A stretch of DNA of 63,866 nt from an uncultured Pelagibacteraceae bacterium (GCA_902529105.1 CABZUW010000006.1:1-63866); one strand, 5' to 3'; counted from the stretch's first letter, positions 19,026 through 28,189 are shown. Made by a program: numbers and translations. The notes: generated by a model from the sequence alone, not told the origin.

Positions 19026-20196
19026 ATTTTTGTACTTCTTTTATAAACTCACTAAATAAGTATCTGCTATCTTGTGGTCCAGGATTTGCCTCGGGATGAT
19101 ATTGCACTGAAAAAACAGGCTTGTTTATTAGTCTTAACCCTTCAATAGAATTATCAAATAAAGACTTATGAGTTATTTTTAAATTTCTTGGCAAGCTACT
19201 TTCTATCACCTCAAATCCATGATTTTGACTTGTTATTTCAACTTTTCCAGTTAAATAATTTTTTACAGGATGATTGGCACCTCTATGACCTAATTTCATT
19301 TTTCTTGTTTTTGCATTTAATGCTAACCCTAGTAGCTGATGTCCTAAACAAATACCAAAGATGGGAATATTTTTTTTTATTATTTCTCTAATAACCGGAA
19401 TCGCATATTTGCCAGTAGCGGCAGGGTCACCAGGTCCATTAGATAAAAAAACACCATGTGGCTTTAATTCAATTATTTTTTTTGAGGATAAATTACATGA
19501 AACTACTTTTACTTCGCAGTCATAATCCGAAAAGTATCTTAGGATATTCTTCTTAATCCCAAAGTCAATTGCGACTACTCTTAATTTATTTTTCAAAGAT
19601 TTTCTAAAACCAACACCTTTTTTCCAAGTTTTTAAACCTTTCCAAGTATAATTCTTTTTGGTTGTAACTTCTTTTGCAAGGTCTAAACCATTTAAACCAT
19701 GCCATCTTATTGATCTATTTATTAACTTTTTGATATTGAAAATCCCGTTTTTACTAACAGATAGCGTCCCTTTAGGAGCACCCTTGTCCCTTATAAAATT
19801 TGTTAAGCTCCGAGTATCAACGCCTGTAAGACCCACAACTTTATTTTTTTTTAACCATAGGTCTAGATGTAGTAATGATCTATAATTTGATGGATTTGTA
19901 ATCTCGGAGTTAAATATTACACCTCTAGTCCAGATTTTATCTGATTCCATGTCTTCTTTATTGGCCCCAACATTTCCGATATGAGGAAATGTAAAGTTTA
20001 TAATTTGACCAGCGTAAGATGGGTCAGATATAATTTCTTGATATCCTGTTAAAGATGTGTTGAAACATACCTCCCCAGTTGTTGTACCATTATAACCGAG
20101 GCCAATTCCTTTAAAAATAGTCTTGTTATCAAGAACTAAAACGCCTTTTTTAAATTGATTGTTTTTATTGAAATAATCTTTTTGTTTTTTTTTCAA
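19003..20196 (-). CDS. carA: Carbamoyl-phosphate synthase, small (glutaminase) subunit
   Basis: A 397-residue glutamine amidotransferase subunit that channels ammonia to CarB. The N-terminal CPSase domain shows [20 protein letters not shown]. The class I GATase domain has the nucleophilic Cys in [11 protein letters not shown] and the His/Glu pair in [11 protein letters not shown]. The start is TTG: the frame has an immediate upstream TAA and no ATG or GTG before the conserved [12 protein letters not shown] region, so TTG is the only convincing start. The Lys-rich N-terminal extension of about 18 residues is longer than usual. It overlaps carB by 23 bases. Confidence 0.95.
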   Translation of the reverse strand: MKKKQKDYFNKNNQFKKGVLVLDNKTIFKGIGLGYNGTTTGEVCFNTSLTGYQEIISDPSYAGQIINFTFPHIGNVGANKEDMESDKIWTRGVIFNSEITNPSNYRSLLHLDLWLKKNKVVGLTGVDTRSLTNFIRDKGAPKGTLSVSKNGIFNIKKLINRSIRWHGLNGLDLAKEVTTKKNYTWKGLKTWKKGVGFRKSLKNKLRVVAIDFGIKKNILRYFSDYDCEVKVVSCNLSSKKIIELKPHGVFLSNGPGDPAATGKYAIPVIREIIKKNIPIFGICLGHQLLGLALNAKTRKMKLGHRGANHPVKNYLTGKVEITSQNHGFEVIESSLPRNLKITHKSLFDNSIEGLRLINKPVFSVQYHPEANPGPQDSRYLFSEFIKEVQKYAKKKRH

Positions 20197-20324
20197 TTAC
20201 AACTCATGAGTTAAAGGTTATTACAATAAAACCTTAATTTTCGCAAGAGATGTATAACAATTTAAAAAAAAACAATTTTTGTTTTTGAATAATTTTAACT
20301 TTCGAATAAGTTAATGAAAAATTT

Positions 20325-20789
20325 ATGTCACTAAGAGATAAAATTGAAAATGAATATAAAAATGCACTTAAATCAAAAAATAAGGCGGAGATATCAACTT
20401 ATAGGTTAATTTTATCTGGCATTAAGGATTTAGATATTTTAAATCGATCTGGACCAAATAAAAAAGATACAGACGATTCTGATATTTCTAAATTGTTAAA
20501 AAAAATGATCAAACAAAGATCCGAATCAATTGATGTTTATAAAAAAAATAATAGGGAGGATTTGCTTGAAATTGAGCAACAGGAGGTAAATATACTCTCT
20601 ACATATCTTCCGAAACAATTAACCGAAGATGAAATTAAAAAAATTTGTATAGAAACAATATCTAAATTGAAAGTAGAAAGCATCAAGGATATGGGAAGAG
20701 TAATGGGTGAGTTAAAAAAAACAAATTCGGAAAATATTGACTTTTCAATAGCAGGAAAAATTTTAAAGGAACTATTAATTATTAAATAA
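20325..20789 (+). CDS. GatB/YqeY domain protein
   Basis: A 154-residue YqeY-family protein: an all-helical domain related to the C-terminal tRNA-interacting region of GatB. Typical features are the N-terminal RDKIENEYKNALKSKNK...STYRLILSGIKD and the central VNILSTYLPKQLTEDEI, then MGRVMGELKK. It probably has an RNA- or tRNA-related role, but the biochemical function is unproven. The yqeY-dnaG-rpoD order is conserved in proteobacteria, and dnaG starts 3 bases after its stop. A 128-bp AT-rich gap with no confident promoter separates it from the divergent carA. Confidence 0.9.
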   Translation: MSLRDKIENEYKNALKSKNKAEISTYRLILSGIKDLDILNRSGPNKKDTDDSDISKLLKKMIKQRSESIDVYKKNNREDLLEIEQQEVNILSTYLPKQLTEDEIKKICIETISKLKVESIKDMGRVMGELKKTNSENIDFSIAGKILKELLIIK

Positions 20790-20791
20790 TA

Positions 20792-22561
20792 ATGAAGTAT
20801 CCAAAAGAGTACTTAGATGAAATTAAAGCCAGAGTAAAAGTATCTAATTTAGTTTCAAAAACAGTCAATTTAAAAAAAAGGGGCAAGGAGTTTGTAGGAT
20901 TATCACCTTTTAAGAATGAAAAAACACCATCATTTACTGTAAATGATGAAAAAGAATTTTATCATTGCTTTAGCACAGGCGAACATGGAAATATTTTTGA
21001 TTTTTTAATGAAAACTCAGAATTTAAAGTTTGGTGAAGCAGTCAAGACCTTAGCTAGTTTAGCAGGTATGCAGCCATATTTATTTTCAAAAAAAGACGAA
21101 GAACGAGAGAAAAAATTTAATGATTATGTTTCTGTAATTTCTAAGTATGTGTATTTTAGTCACCAAATTTTACTTAAAAGTAATAATCAAAAGTTAAAAA
21201 ACTATTTAAATAAAAGGAATTTAAACGAGCAAACAATTGAACAATTCAAATTAGGCTATGTTGAATTTGATACCAAATTATTTGAAGAGTTAAAAAAAGA
21301 ATTTAGTGAAGATATTTTAAAAGAAAGTGGTCTTTTTTATTTTGATGAAAATAAAAAAATATTTGTAGACAGATTTAGAAATAGATTAATTTTTCCAATA
21401 AAAAATATAGTTGGTAAATTTATAGGTTTAGGTGGAAGAATAATTGAAGATAAGGATTACTTAGCAAAATATATTAATTCTCCAGAAACTCTTTTTTTTA
21501 AAAAGGGGTCAAATCTTTTTAATTTAGATAATGCTAGAAAATTATCAAATAAAATAAATTCTATTTATTTAGTTGAAGGATATATGGATGTAATTGGTCT
21601 TGTTAGAAACAATGTTGAGAATGTTGTTGCTAATTTAGGAACTGCTCTAACTGATAAACAAATAAATATTTTAACACAGTATTTTGATCATATAATTATT
21701 TGCTTTGATAGTGACACAAGCGGTAAAAATGCAGCATTAAGGGCAGCAGAAAATTCTGTAAAGGAATTACAACCCAACAAAAAAATATCTTTTTTATTTC
21801 TTCCAGATAATGAGGATCCAGATACATTCATAAACAAAAAAGGAAAAAAAGATTTTTTGAAATTTTCTGAAGAAAATGAAGTTTCAATATTTGATTTTAT
21901 ATTCAATAGCCTCAAACAAAAAGTTGATAATAATCCATCATCTCTCGCAATTTTTGAAAAAAACTTAAGAAATTCGGCAAATTCAATAAAAGATAATTTT
22001 GTTAAAAAATATGTATTGGAATATTATTTAGAGAGAATTTCTGAGCTGACACCTAATTTAAAAAAAGAGAAAAAATTTTATTTAAAAAGAAAAAAATCTT
22101 TAAATATTACTCAAAAACATTTTGAAAAAACAAAGTCTCTAACTTCGATTGAAATAAAAGAATTTTCAATTTTATGTTTAATACTTAAAAATTTAAAATT
22201 TTTTAACGAAAACGTCGAAATATTAAAAGATATAAAATTATTTACCCAAGAAAATATTCTAATATTTGAAAAAATTAAAAATTCTCTTGGTAAGCATGGA
22301 ATTTTAAATTTTAAGGAGTTGAATTTAGATCCCGAGATTACTCAAAAAATTTTTGACTCATCATCAATTAAACATATTTTAAATAAAGTTGAATTAGGTG
22401 AGACAAAGATGCTAGAAATTTTTAACGAAATAAGAAGGGATATAAAAAATTACGAACTAGAGATGAGAATCGCAGAATTAGAGTCTAAATTTTCTAATGA
22501 TTTTAATGAAAATACATTTAATGAACTAAAAGAGCTAAAAAAGTTGCAAAATATCAACTAA
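20792..22561 (+). CDS. dnaG: DNA primase
   Basis: A 589-residue replicative primase that lays RNA primers for the replisome. The TOPRIM catalytic core is clear: SIYLVEGYMDVIGL and IICFDSDTSGKNAALRA. The N-terminal zinc-binding region aligns with the family (GLSPFKNEKTPSFTV...FYHCFSTGEHG), but three of the four canonical ligands are replaced: Ser38 for Cys, Lys41 for His and Thr62 for Cys; only Cys59 remains. The C-terminal helicase-binding part (about 430-589) is diverged and Lys-rich. Its neighbours yqeY and rpoD form the macromolecular-synthesis operon. Primase identity is secure; zinc binding is doubtful. Confidence 0.95.
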   Translation: MKYPKEYLDEIKARVKVSNLVSKTVNLKKRGKEFVGLSPFKNEKTPSFTVNDEKEFYHCFSTGEHGNIFDFLMKTQNLKFGEAVKTLASLAGMQPYLFSKKDEEREKKFNDYVSVISKYVYFSHQILLKSNNQKLKNYLNKRNLNEQTIEQFKLGYVEFDTKLFEELKKEFSEDILKESGLFYFDENKKIFVDRFRNRLIFPIKNIVGKFIGLGGRIIEDKDYLAKYINSPETLFFKKGSNLFNLDNARKLSNKINSIYLVEGYMDVIGLVRNNVENVVANLGTALTDKQINILTQYFDHIIICFDSDTSGKNAALRAAENSVKELQPNKKISFLFLPDNEDPDTFINKKGKKDFLKFSEENEVSIFDFIFNSLKQKVDNNPSSLAIFEKNLRNSANSIKDNFVKKYVLEYYLERISELTPNLKKEKKFYLKRKKSLNITQKHFEKTKSLTSIEIKEFSILCLILKNLKFFNENVEILKDIKLFTQENILIFEKIKNSLGKHGILNFKELNLDPEITQKIFDSSSIKHILNKVELGETKMLEIFNEIRRDIKNYELEMRIAELESKFSNDFNENTFNELKELKKLQNIN

Positions 22562-22627
22562 ATAGGTCAAATTTTAAATAGATTTTTTTTTATTTAAGAT
22601 TATATAGATCTTCCAGATAAAATTACC

Positions 22628-24460
22628 GTGGAAAGAATAATTACAAAATCATTTGCTAGATTGATGGGTAGAGGCACCCATAGAGGTTTTATAACTCATG
22701 AGGAGCTAAATAAATCATTAGGTAAAAGAAATCTTTCACAAGATAATCTGTGCCAAGCCTTTATTCATATTTTAGATGAAAATATTTCGTTGGTAGAAAA
22801 AAAATCTGATTTCAAAGTAATAAGAAAAAAAGATAACTCGTCAAAAGAGGAAGGCAAAAGTATAGAAAAAAGTGATGATCCTATTAGAATGTATTTAAGA
22901 GAAATGGGTGGGGTAGAATTACTATCTCGTGAAGGTGAGATAGCTATCGCTAAAAGAATAGAGGCAGGAAAAGATGTAATGCTCAATGCATTGTCCCAAA
23001 GTCCTCTAACTGCAAATCAATTTTTTGACTGGAATGAAAAACTACAAAAAAATGAGATAATGGTTCGAGAAATAATCGATATAGACACTAATTACATGGA
23101 AGATGATGAGAATAATTCTGAAAAGTCAAAAAAGAGTGATGAAAAAAACACCAGCGAAGGTAATGATCAAGAGTCAGAAAATAATGACGACGAATTCAAT
23201 CCAACATTAGCAGCGATGGAAAATGAAATTAAACCCAAGGTACTTCAGACAGTTCACAATCTGACTAAAGAATATAATAAATTAATAAAATATCAAAAAG
23301 ATAAATTAAGTTGTTTATTAAGTTCAACAACTTTTTCTACTTCAAAAGAGAAAAACTATAAAAGCATAGTTGACAGCATTTTACAAAATATAAAGTCTTT
23401 ACAATTATCCCCATCAGTCTTAGAGGAGTTAGTTCAGAAACATTATGTTGAAAATAAGAAAATTTTATCTTTAGAGGGAAACCTATTAAGATTAGCCATT
23501 GACAACAAAATTTCTAGAGATGAATTTATTAAATTCTACATAGGTAACGAAATAAATCCAAACTTGAAAGGATTTTTAAACACGAACGAAATATGGAAAA
23601 AATTTTTCCAAAAAAATAAAGATGAGTTTAAAAACATCAGAGATAGACTGGTAGAAATAAGCAACAAACTTGGAATATCAGTAACTGACTTTAAGAAACT
23701 TGTAAGCAGAGTACAAAAAGGAGAAAAAGAGTCAAGAATAGCAAAAAAAGAGATGGTCGAGGCTAATCTAAGGTTGGTGATTTCAATCGCAAAAAAATAT
23801 ACTAACCGTGGTCTGCAATTTTTAGATTTAATTCAAGAGGGCAACATAGGCCTTATGAAAGCCGTTGATAAATTTGAGTATCGAAGAGGATATAAGTTCT
23901 CAACTTATGCCACATGGTGGATAAGGCAGGCCATCACAAGGTCGATTGCTGATCAAGCAAGAACTATTAGAATCCCAGTTCATATGATTGAAACTATAAA
24001 TAAAATTGTTAGAACTCAAAGATTAATATTAAGTGAATTTGGAAGAGAAGCTACACCTGAAGAATTATCTAAAAAATTAAGGATGCCGCTGGAAAAAGTT
24101 AGAAAGGTTTTAAAAATATCTAAAGAACCAGTTTCATTAGAAAAACCAGTAGGAGATGAAGAGGATAGTAGTTTAGGAGATTTTATAGAAGACACAAAAG
24201 CACTTGCTCCACTTGAACAAGCTATTAAATCAAACCTAAGTGAAGCAACAACAAAAATTTTGTCTACACTCACACCAAGAGAGGAGAGAGTTTTAAGAAT
24301 GAGGTTTGGTGTTGGAATGAACACTGATCATACTTTAGAAGAGGTTGGATTGCAGTTTTCCGTTACTAGAGAGAGAATTAGACAAATAGAGGCAAAGGCC
24401 TTAAGAAAGTTAAAACATCCTAGCAGATCCAAACAACTTAAAAGCTTTTTGGAAAGCTAA
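22628..24460 (+). CDS. rpoD: RNA polymerase primary sigma factor (sigma-70)
   Basis: A 610-residue housekeeping sigma factor. Region 1.1 is in the first 60 residues and region 1.2 at about 87-120 ([20 protein letters not shown]). A highly acidic non-conserved insert around 155-195 is rich in Asp, Glu and Asn. Region 2 has [20 protein letters not shown] and [17 protein letters not shown], which recognises the -10. Region 3 follows. Region 4 ends the protein ([20 protein letters not shown]) and recognises the -35. It starts at GTG, the first acceptable start after an in-frame TAG. It follows dnaG after 66 bp. Confidence 0.96.
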   Translation: MERIITKSFARLMGRGTHRGFITHEELNKSLGKRNLSQDNLCQAFIHILDENISLVEKKSDFKVIRKKDNSSKEEGKSIEKSDDPIRMYLREMGGVELLSREGEIAIAKRIEAGKDVMLNALSQSPLTANQFFDWNEKLQKNEIMVREIIDIDTNYMEDDENNSEKSKKSDEKNTSEGNDQESENNDDEFNPTLAAMENEIKPKVLQTVHNLTKEYNKLIKYQKDKLSCLLSSTTFSTSKEKNYKSIVDSILQNIKSLQLSPSVLEELVQKHYVENKKILSLEGNLLRLAIDNKISRDEFIKFYIGNEINPNLKGFLNTNEIWKKFFQKNKDEFKNIRDRLVEISNKLGISVTDFKKLVSRVQKGEKESRIAKKEMVEANLRLVISIAKKYTNRGLQFLDLIQEGNIGLMKAVDKFEYRRGYKFSTYATWWIRQAITRSIADQARTIRIPVHMIETINKIVRTQRLILSEFGREATPEELSKKLRMPLEKVRKVLKISKEPVSLEKPVGDEEDSSLGDFIEDTKALAPLEQAIKSNLSEATTKILSTLTPREERVLRMRFGVGMNTDHTLEEVGLQFSVTRERIRQIEAKALRKLKHPSRSKQLKSFLES

Positions 24461-24490
24461 TACATAAATTATATAAGTTCTTATTAATTA

Positions 24491-25210
24491 ATGATCCGGA
24501 TTTATATTACTAGATTAATAATTAATTTTTTTGATTATTTTCAGCAAAAAAAAATTTTCCTCTTTTTAAAAAAAAAGCTTAAAAAAAACGTTACTTTATT
24601 TGATGTAGGTGCCCATCATGGTGAAACAGTAAATTATTTTATAAAATATTTCAATTTTTCTAGCATTCATTCGTTCGAGGCTAGTAATAAAAATTTCAAT
24701 ATTTTGAAAAATAAAATTAAAAAAAATGAAGACTATAGAATTATTTTAAATAATTTTGGTCTTTCTGACATAAATCAAAATTTTAAAATCAAACAATTTC
24801 AGGAAACATCATCCACAACACTTAGCAAAATAAACCATGACTCTAAATATTTTAAAAAAAAAATTAAAGTTTTAGGATTAAAAGAAAGCCAAAAAATTTA
24901 TGAAAATTCAGACGTAAAGCTGAAACAATTGGATAGTTATTGTGAAAATAAAAAAATAAACAAAATAGATCTACTTAAAATTGATACCGAAGGTCATGAA
25001 TATTTTGTTATTAAAGGCTCCATAAACACTTTGAGAAAGATTAAATATATATACTTCGAACATCATTATGACGACATGCTAATTAAGGGCTATAAATATT
25101 CGGATATTCACGATCTACTAAAAAGGTACGATTTTGTTAAAATTTATAAGTCAAAAATGTTTTTTAGAAAAACTTTTGAATATATATATGAGAATTCAAA
25201 ATTAGATTGA
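24491..25210 (+). CDS. FkbM-family methyltransferase
   Basis: A 239-residue SAM-dependent methyltransferase of the FkbM family. The SAM-binding loop reads LFDVGAHHGETVNYF, the acidic strand-2 end is HSFEAS, and the family block LLKIDTEGHEYFVIKGS is near the C terminus. Members methylate hydroxyls on sugars, polyketides or lipids and are common in surface-polysaccharide loci. Here no glycan genes flank it; it sits alone between rpoD and tRNA-Val. The N terminus is very Lys/Phe-rich. A horizontally acquired or strain-variable status is possible but unproven. The natural substrate is unknown. Confidence 0.8.
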   Translation: MIRIYITRLIINFFDYFQQKKIFLFLKKKLKKNVTLFDVGAHHGETVNYFIKYFNFSSIHSFEASNKNFNILKNKIKKNEDYRIILNNFGLSDINQNFKIKQFQETSSTTLSKINHDSKYFKKKIKVLGLKESQKIYENSDVKLKQLDSYCENKKINKIDLLKIDTEGHEYFVIKGSINTLRKIKYIYFEHHYDDMLIKGYKYSDIHDLLKRYDFVKIYKSKMFFRKTFEYIYENSKLD

Positions 25211-25235
25211 TGAAATAACCTTTTTGTCGTACATT
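25207..25235 (+). promoter_or_regulatory. Possible promoter for the tRNA-Val gene
   Basis: TTGATG (25207-25212, overlapping the stop of the methyltransferase gene) and TACATT (25230-25235) are spaced by 17 bp. The expected start is at about 25242, directly ahead of the mature tRNA. A moderate match only. Confidence 0.35.
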
Positions 25236-25242
25236 TATTTAA

Positions 25243-25318
25243 GGGCCGTTAGCTCATCGGTTAGAGTACTGCATTGACATTGCAGGGGTGGTTAGTTCGA
25301 CTCTAACACGGCCCACCA
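25243..25318 (+). tRNA. tRNA-Val (GAC)
   Basis: A full cloverleaf: acceptor stem GGGCCGT/ACGGCCC with discriminator A and an encoded CCA. The D arm has GCTC...GAGT, the anticodon stem is CTGCA/TGCAG with loop TTGACAT giving anticodon GAC (25276-25278), and the T arm is GTTAG-TTCGACT-CTAAC. GAC reads valine GUC/GUU codons. Confidence 0.95.
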
Positions 25319-25371
25319 AATTCAAAACACTTGATACAACTAAAAAAAAACAGTAAAACCATGTTCGATAA

Positions 25372-25445
25372 GGGCCTGTAGCTCAGTTGGTTAGAGCAGT
25401 ACACTCATAATGTATTGGTCCCAGGTTCGAGTCCTGGCGGGCCCA
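25372..25445 (+). tRNA. tRNA with CAT anticodon (elongator Met, or Ile2 decoding AUA)
   Basis: The acceptor stem GGGCCTG/CGGGCCC has one U-G pair and discriminator A. The CCA is not encoded (CAA follows), unlike the neighbouring tRNA-Val. The anticodon stem GTACA/TGTAT encloses loop CTCATAA with CAT at 25406-25408. The T arm is CCAGG-TTCGAGT-CCTGG. It is not an initiator, since a proper first pair G1-C72 is present. The C4-G69 and C5-G68 pairs are those used by TilS to recognise tRNA-Ile2, so it may carry lysidine and read AUA rather than AUG. Confidence 0.85.
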
Positions 25446-25513
25446 CAAAAATTAATAAAATTATAATTTTAAATTTCAATTTTTTTTTATAAAAAGATAA
25501 TATAATATTACGT

Positions 25514-25963
25514 ATGAATTTGAATATAAAGTTTAAATATTCTTATCTTGCATCGATATTAACATCATTTGTTATTTTATTTTATTTTGCTTACAAAGGT
25601 ATAATTGCTTATTTGATTCACAAAGAATTGTATGGTGGCGGAGTAGATATTGTTATCACTTTGAGAGGCATAATATCATTAATTATGCTTTTTTTTATAG
25701 GTCTCCAAATTCAATTTTTAAAAATTAAAGACCTTAAAAGTCAAAAAAAAATCTTGTCAGGCATTTTTGTTGTTTGGACGTCTATTTTTTTTTCAACAAT
25801 TATTGTATCAAGAGAAGAAATTTTATTTTTAATAATTACACTTTTGACTTCATTTTTAATACTTTTAAGTATATTAAACTTGAGAAAGCAGATAAAAGAG
25901 GAAAGAAATACTTTAACAGAAAAAGAGATTTATTTATTACAGCAGTTAGCAAAAAAAAAATAA
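25514..25963 (+). CDS. Hypothetical four-helix membrane protein
   Basis: A 149-residue protein I do not recognise. Four hydrophobic segments are readable: about residues 11-36, 42-67, 78-97 and 99-118. A charged cytoplasmic-looking tail of about 30 residues (LRKQIKEERNTLTEKEIYLLQQL) with coiled-coil character follows and ends in KKK. There is no signal peptide motif, cysteine or catalytic signature. It follows the CAT tRNA by 68 bp and its stop lies 3 bp from the convergent mlaC stop. Base composition matches its neighbours. A small membrane-anchored regulator or structural protein is possible; no function is claimed. Confidence 0.65.
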   Translation: MNLNIKFKYSYLASILTSFVILFYFAYKGIIAYLIHKELYGGGVDIVITLRGIISLIMLFFIGLQIQFLKIKDLKSQKKILSGIFVVWTSIFFSTIIVSREEILFLIITLLTSFLILLSILNLRKQIKEERNTLTEKEIYLLQQLAKKK

Positions 25964-25966
25964 AAT

Positions 25967-26560
25967 TTATTTATTAATAAAATCCTCCAAAGTTTTAAAT
26001 AATGCATTAATATCGTTATTATTATTTTGAATAACCGATTTAAATTCCTCTTTCTGTGTTCTGGCCAAACTTAATCCTTCAACAATTAAATCTCTGATAA
26101 GCGGCTTGTCCGGGTTTTTTGTATAAACTCGCCAATCTATTTTAACTTCGGGTCTCTTCTCAGTAGCAACTAAAACACTATTTACAATTGTATACTTTTC
26201 ATTGACAACCTTTTCTGAGATTACATTAATTTTTGGGTCTGTATAAGTTACTAGTCTACTTGAGAAGCTTTTTAAAAAATATTTTCTAAATAAATCTGCA
26301 TATCTATCTTGCTCATCAGAATTAATATTCTTTTTAAATTTACCTAAAGTATAAAACCCAATACCTTTAATATCTACGTTATTGTCAGCAATTTCATTGA
26401 GTTTAGATATTTTTTCATCATCAGTTGAATTACTTGAGAGAATACTCGAAGCTTCGTCAACTATTCCAACAATAAGTTCGCTTGGACTCTTTGCTTGAAC
26501 AGTTGAATTAAATAAAAATAAACAAATAACAATTAAAATTTTAACTTTTATTTTTAACAT
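25967..26560 (-). CDS. mlaC: MlaC/Ttg2D-family periplasmic phospholipid-binding protein
   Basis: A 197-residue periplasmic carrier of the MlaC (Ttg2D) family, which ferries phospholipids between the outer-membrane MlaA complex and the inner-membrane MlaFEDB transporter. A Sec signal peptide (hydrophobic residues 5-20, cleavage likely after VQA) is clear. The mature part shows the family pattern FYTLGKFKKNINSDEQDRYADLF...FLKSF and VDWRV-like VKIDWRVYTKNPDKPLIRDLI. It lies 14 bp downstream of mlaA on the same strand, so the pair is an operon. The MlaFEDB genes are not in this window. Confidence 0.85.
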   Translation of the reverse strand: MLKIKVKILIVICLFLFNSTVQAKSPSELIVGIVDEASSILSSNSTDDEKISKLNEIADNNVDIKGIGFYTLGKFKKNINSDEQDRYADLFRKYFLKSFSSRLVTYTDPKINVISEKVVNEKYTIVNSVLVATEKRPEVKIDWRVYTKNPDKPLIRDLIVEGLSLARTQKEEFKSVIQNNNNDINALFKTLEDFINK

Positions 26561-26574
26561 TTAAGTATCAAAAC

Positions 26575-27357
26575 TTAATTATCTATTTCTTCCCAATCAC
26601 TGTCATCTAATGTTTCAACTATTTCATCTGAATTAAAAATTTTTTTCCTTCTATCTTGAATATATAAGCTTTTTACAGATGCATAGAAATCTAAAGAATT
26701 AGCCTCTAAGTTATCAAATGACTCTATATTTTTTGCTCTAAAATCTACTCCTGTTAAACCCCTCGAAGCATAATAATCAAAATCTGAAAAGTAATGCGTA
26801 TCCTCATCTACAGTTACATTATACCAAGCGTTACCTCCAACATAATTTACTAGAGATGCAGATGCATCTCTTAAAGTTGAAGGACCTAATATGGGTAATA
26901 CTATGTAGCAACCTTCTCCAAAACCCCACGTACCTAAAGTCTGACCCCAATCCTCTTTGACATAGTCATTCAATCCAATTTTGGTTGCAGGATCAAAGAA
27001 GCCTAAAATTCCAATTGTTGAGTTCAAAATAAACCTTGCGCTATTCTTACCTGCAACTTTTATATCACCTTGCAAAATATTATTAGGAATTGTTACAACT
27101 AATGAAATGTTATTTAGTGCATTACTAGTTCCATTTCTTACTGGTTTCGGAAGATATCTATATCCTTTCGCAATTGGCTCAATTATTAAAGTGTCAAGTG
27201 CTTGGTTAAATGCAAATATTCCTCTATTTAAACTTTCAAAACAATCTTTTACTTCTCCGTTGCTTTTTTTAGACATCTCGATTGTGCCATCGGAACTTGA
27301 GTGAGCATTAAAAGTTATTAAAAAACTTAAAAATAACAGAAGTAAATATTTTTTCAT
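26575..27357 (-). CDS. mlaA: MlaA (VacJ)-family outer-membrane lipid-asymmetry protein
   Basis: A 260-residue VacJ/MlaA protein from the preferred start. It removes misplaced phospholipids from the outer leaflet with MlaC. Family blocks are seen: NRGIFAFNQALD, YRYLPKPVRNG, NARFILN-like NSARFILNSTIGILGFFDPA, DWGQTLGTWGFGEG and YIVLPILGPSTLRD. The start chosen is the ATG at 27357, which begins a normal signal peptide (MKKYLLLLFLSF). An in-frame ATG 96 bases further upstream would add a non-signal extension and overlap the amidase gene. No lipobox cysteine is visible, unlike classical MlaA lipoproteins; cleavage after NAHS is likely. Confidence 0.88.
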   Translation of the reverse strand: MKKYLLLLFLSFLITFNAHSSSDGTIEMSKKSNGEVKDCFESLNRGIFAFNQALDTLIIEPIAKGYRYLPKPVRNGTSNALNNISLVVTIPNNILQGDIKVAGKNSARFILNSTIGILGFFDPATKIGLNDYVKEDWGQTLGTWGFGEGCYIVLPILGPSTLRDASASLVNYVGGNAWYNVTVDEDTHYFSDFDYYASRGLTGVDFRAKNIESFDNLEANSLDFYASVKSLYIQDRRKKIFNSDEIVETLDDSDWEEIDN

Positions 27358-27422
27358 TCTTAGATTGTATATGAAGTCTTTTATCAATGTAAATGAGTAA
27401 TTACTATGATAAAATCTAGTTA

Positions 27423-28145
27423 ATGTGTTATGATTTTTCATTAAATTACTCACCTAATTTTTCTACCCCTAGGAGAAGTCTTAGACAAATAAAATTCATA
27501 ATAATTCACTATACTGGCATGAAAAGCGAAAATAAGGCAATAAATCGACTAACTGATGTCAATTCAAAAGTAAGTTCTCACTTTTTTATAAAAAAAAATG
27601 GTGAAGTTATTCTGATGGTTCCATTAAAATATATAGCATGGCATGCCGGTAAGTCAAAATGGAAAAAATATAACCTATTAAATAAATATTCTGTTGGGAT
27701 TGAAATTCAGAATCCTGGTCACACGTTTGAATACACTGCTTTTAATAAAAAACAGATTTTGAGTTTACTTAAATTATGTAAATTTTTGAAAAAAAAATTA
27801 AATATAAATAAAAAAAATATACTTGGTCATTCAGATGTCTCCTATACACGAAAAAAAGATCCAGGAGAAAAATTTCCTTGGGAGATATTTGCAAAAAAAA
27901 ATTTATCTTTATGGCACAATATAAGCCAAACAAAGTTAGCTTTATCTAGGAAGAAAAAAGTTTCAAAAACTGAAAAAAATAATTTTTACTCAAATTTAAA
28001 AAAAATCGGGTATTTTGTAGATTCTAGTCCAAAAAATAAAAAATTTTTAACTTTAGCTTTCCAAAGAAAATATAGACCGAAGTTATTAAATGGTATAATT
28101 GATAAAGAATGCTTAATAATATCAAAAAACCTTAGTAAAATCTAA
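27423..28145 (+). CDS. N-acetylmuramoyl-L-alanine amidase (Amidase_2, PG-binding tail)
   Basis: A 240-residue zinc amidase of the AmpD/AmiD type that cleaves the bond between MurNAc and L-alanine of peptidoglycan or muropeptides. Likely zinc ligands are His29 (IIIHYTGM), His136 (LGHSDVS) and Asp146 (RKKDPGEKFPW), with Glu94 in VGIEIQ as catalytic base. A C-terminal region (about 185-230, LAFQRKYRPKLLNG) resembles a peptidoglycan-binding domain. No signal peptide is visible, so cytoplasmic wall recycling (AmpD-like) is more likely than a periplasmic role. It diverges from mlaA across a 65-bp gap. Confidence 0.85.
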   Translation: MCYDFSLNYSPNFSTPRRSLRQIKFIIIHYTGMKSENKAINRLTDVNSKVSSHFFIKKNGEVILMVPLKYIAWHAGKSKWKKYNLLNKYSVGIEIQNPGHTFEYTAFNKKQILSLLKLCKFLKKKLNINKKNILGHSDVSYTRKKDPGEKFPWEIFAKKNLSLWHNISQTKLALSRKKKVSKTEKNNFYSNLKKIGYFVDSSPKNKKFLTLAFQRKYRPKLLNGIIDKECLIISKNLSKI

Positions 28146-28189
28146 AAATTTAATAGTTGAAAGTTCTAAAATAATAAATAATTTAACTC

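Noticed and set aside
20197..20324. Riboswitch or leader regulation in the carA/yqeY gap
   Set aside because: The 128 bp are AT-rich with long A and T runs and no stable stem or recognisable aptamer; no confident promoter either.
24420..24460. Small stem AGCTTT/AAAGCT at the end of rpoD as a terminator
   Set aside because: Six AT-rich pairs inside coding sequence with no following T-run; not convincing.
15801..24460. Long open frames antisense to carB, dnaG and rpoD
   Set aside because: They are low-complexity Ile/Leu/Phe/Ser-rich translations of strongly conserved genes on the other strand, without start context or family resemblance.
25243..25445. tRNA pair as an integration site with attachment repeats
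   Set aside because: No copy of either tRNA 3' end was seen nearby, and no integrase gene is present.
27358..27453. In-frame N-terminal extension of the MlaA gene by 32 codons
   Set aside because: The extension places a non-hydrophobic stretch before a clean signal peptide and overlaps the divergent amidase start; the internal ATG at 27357 fits the family.
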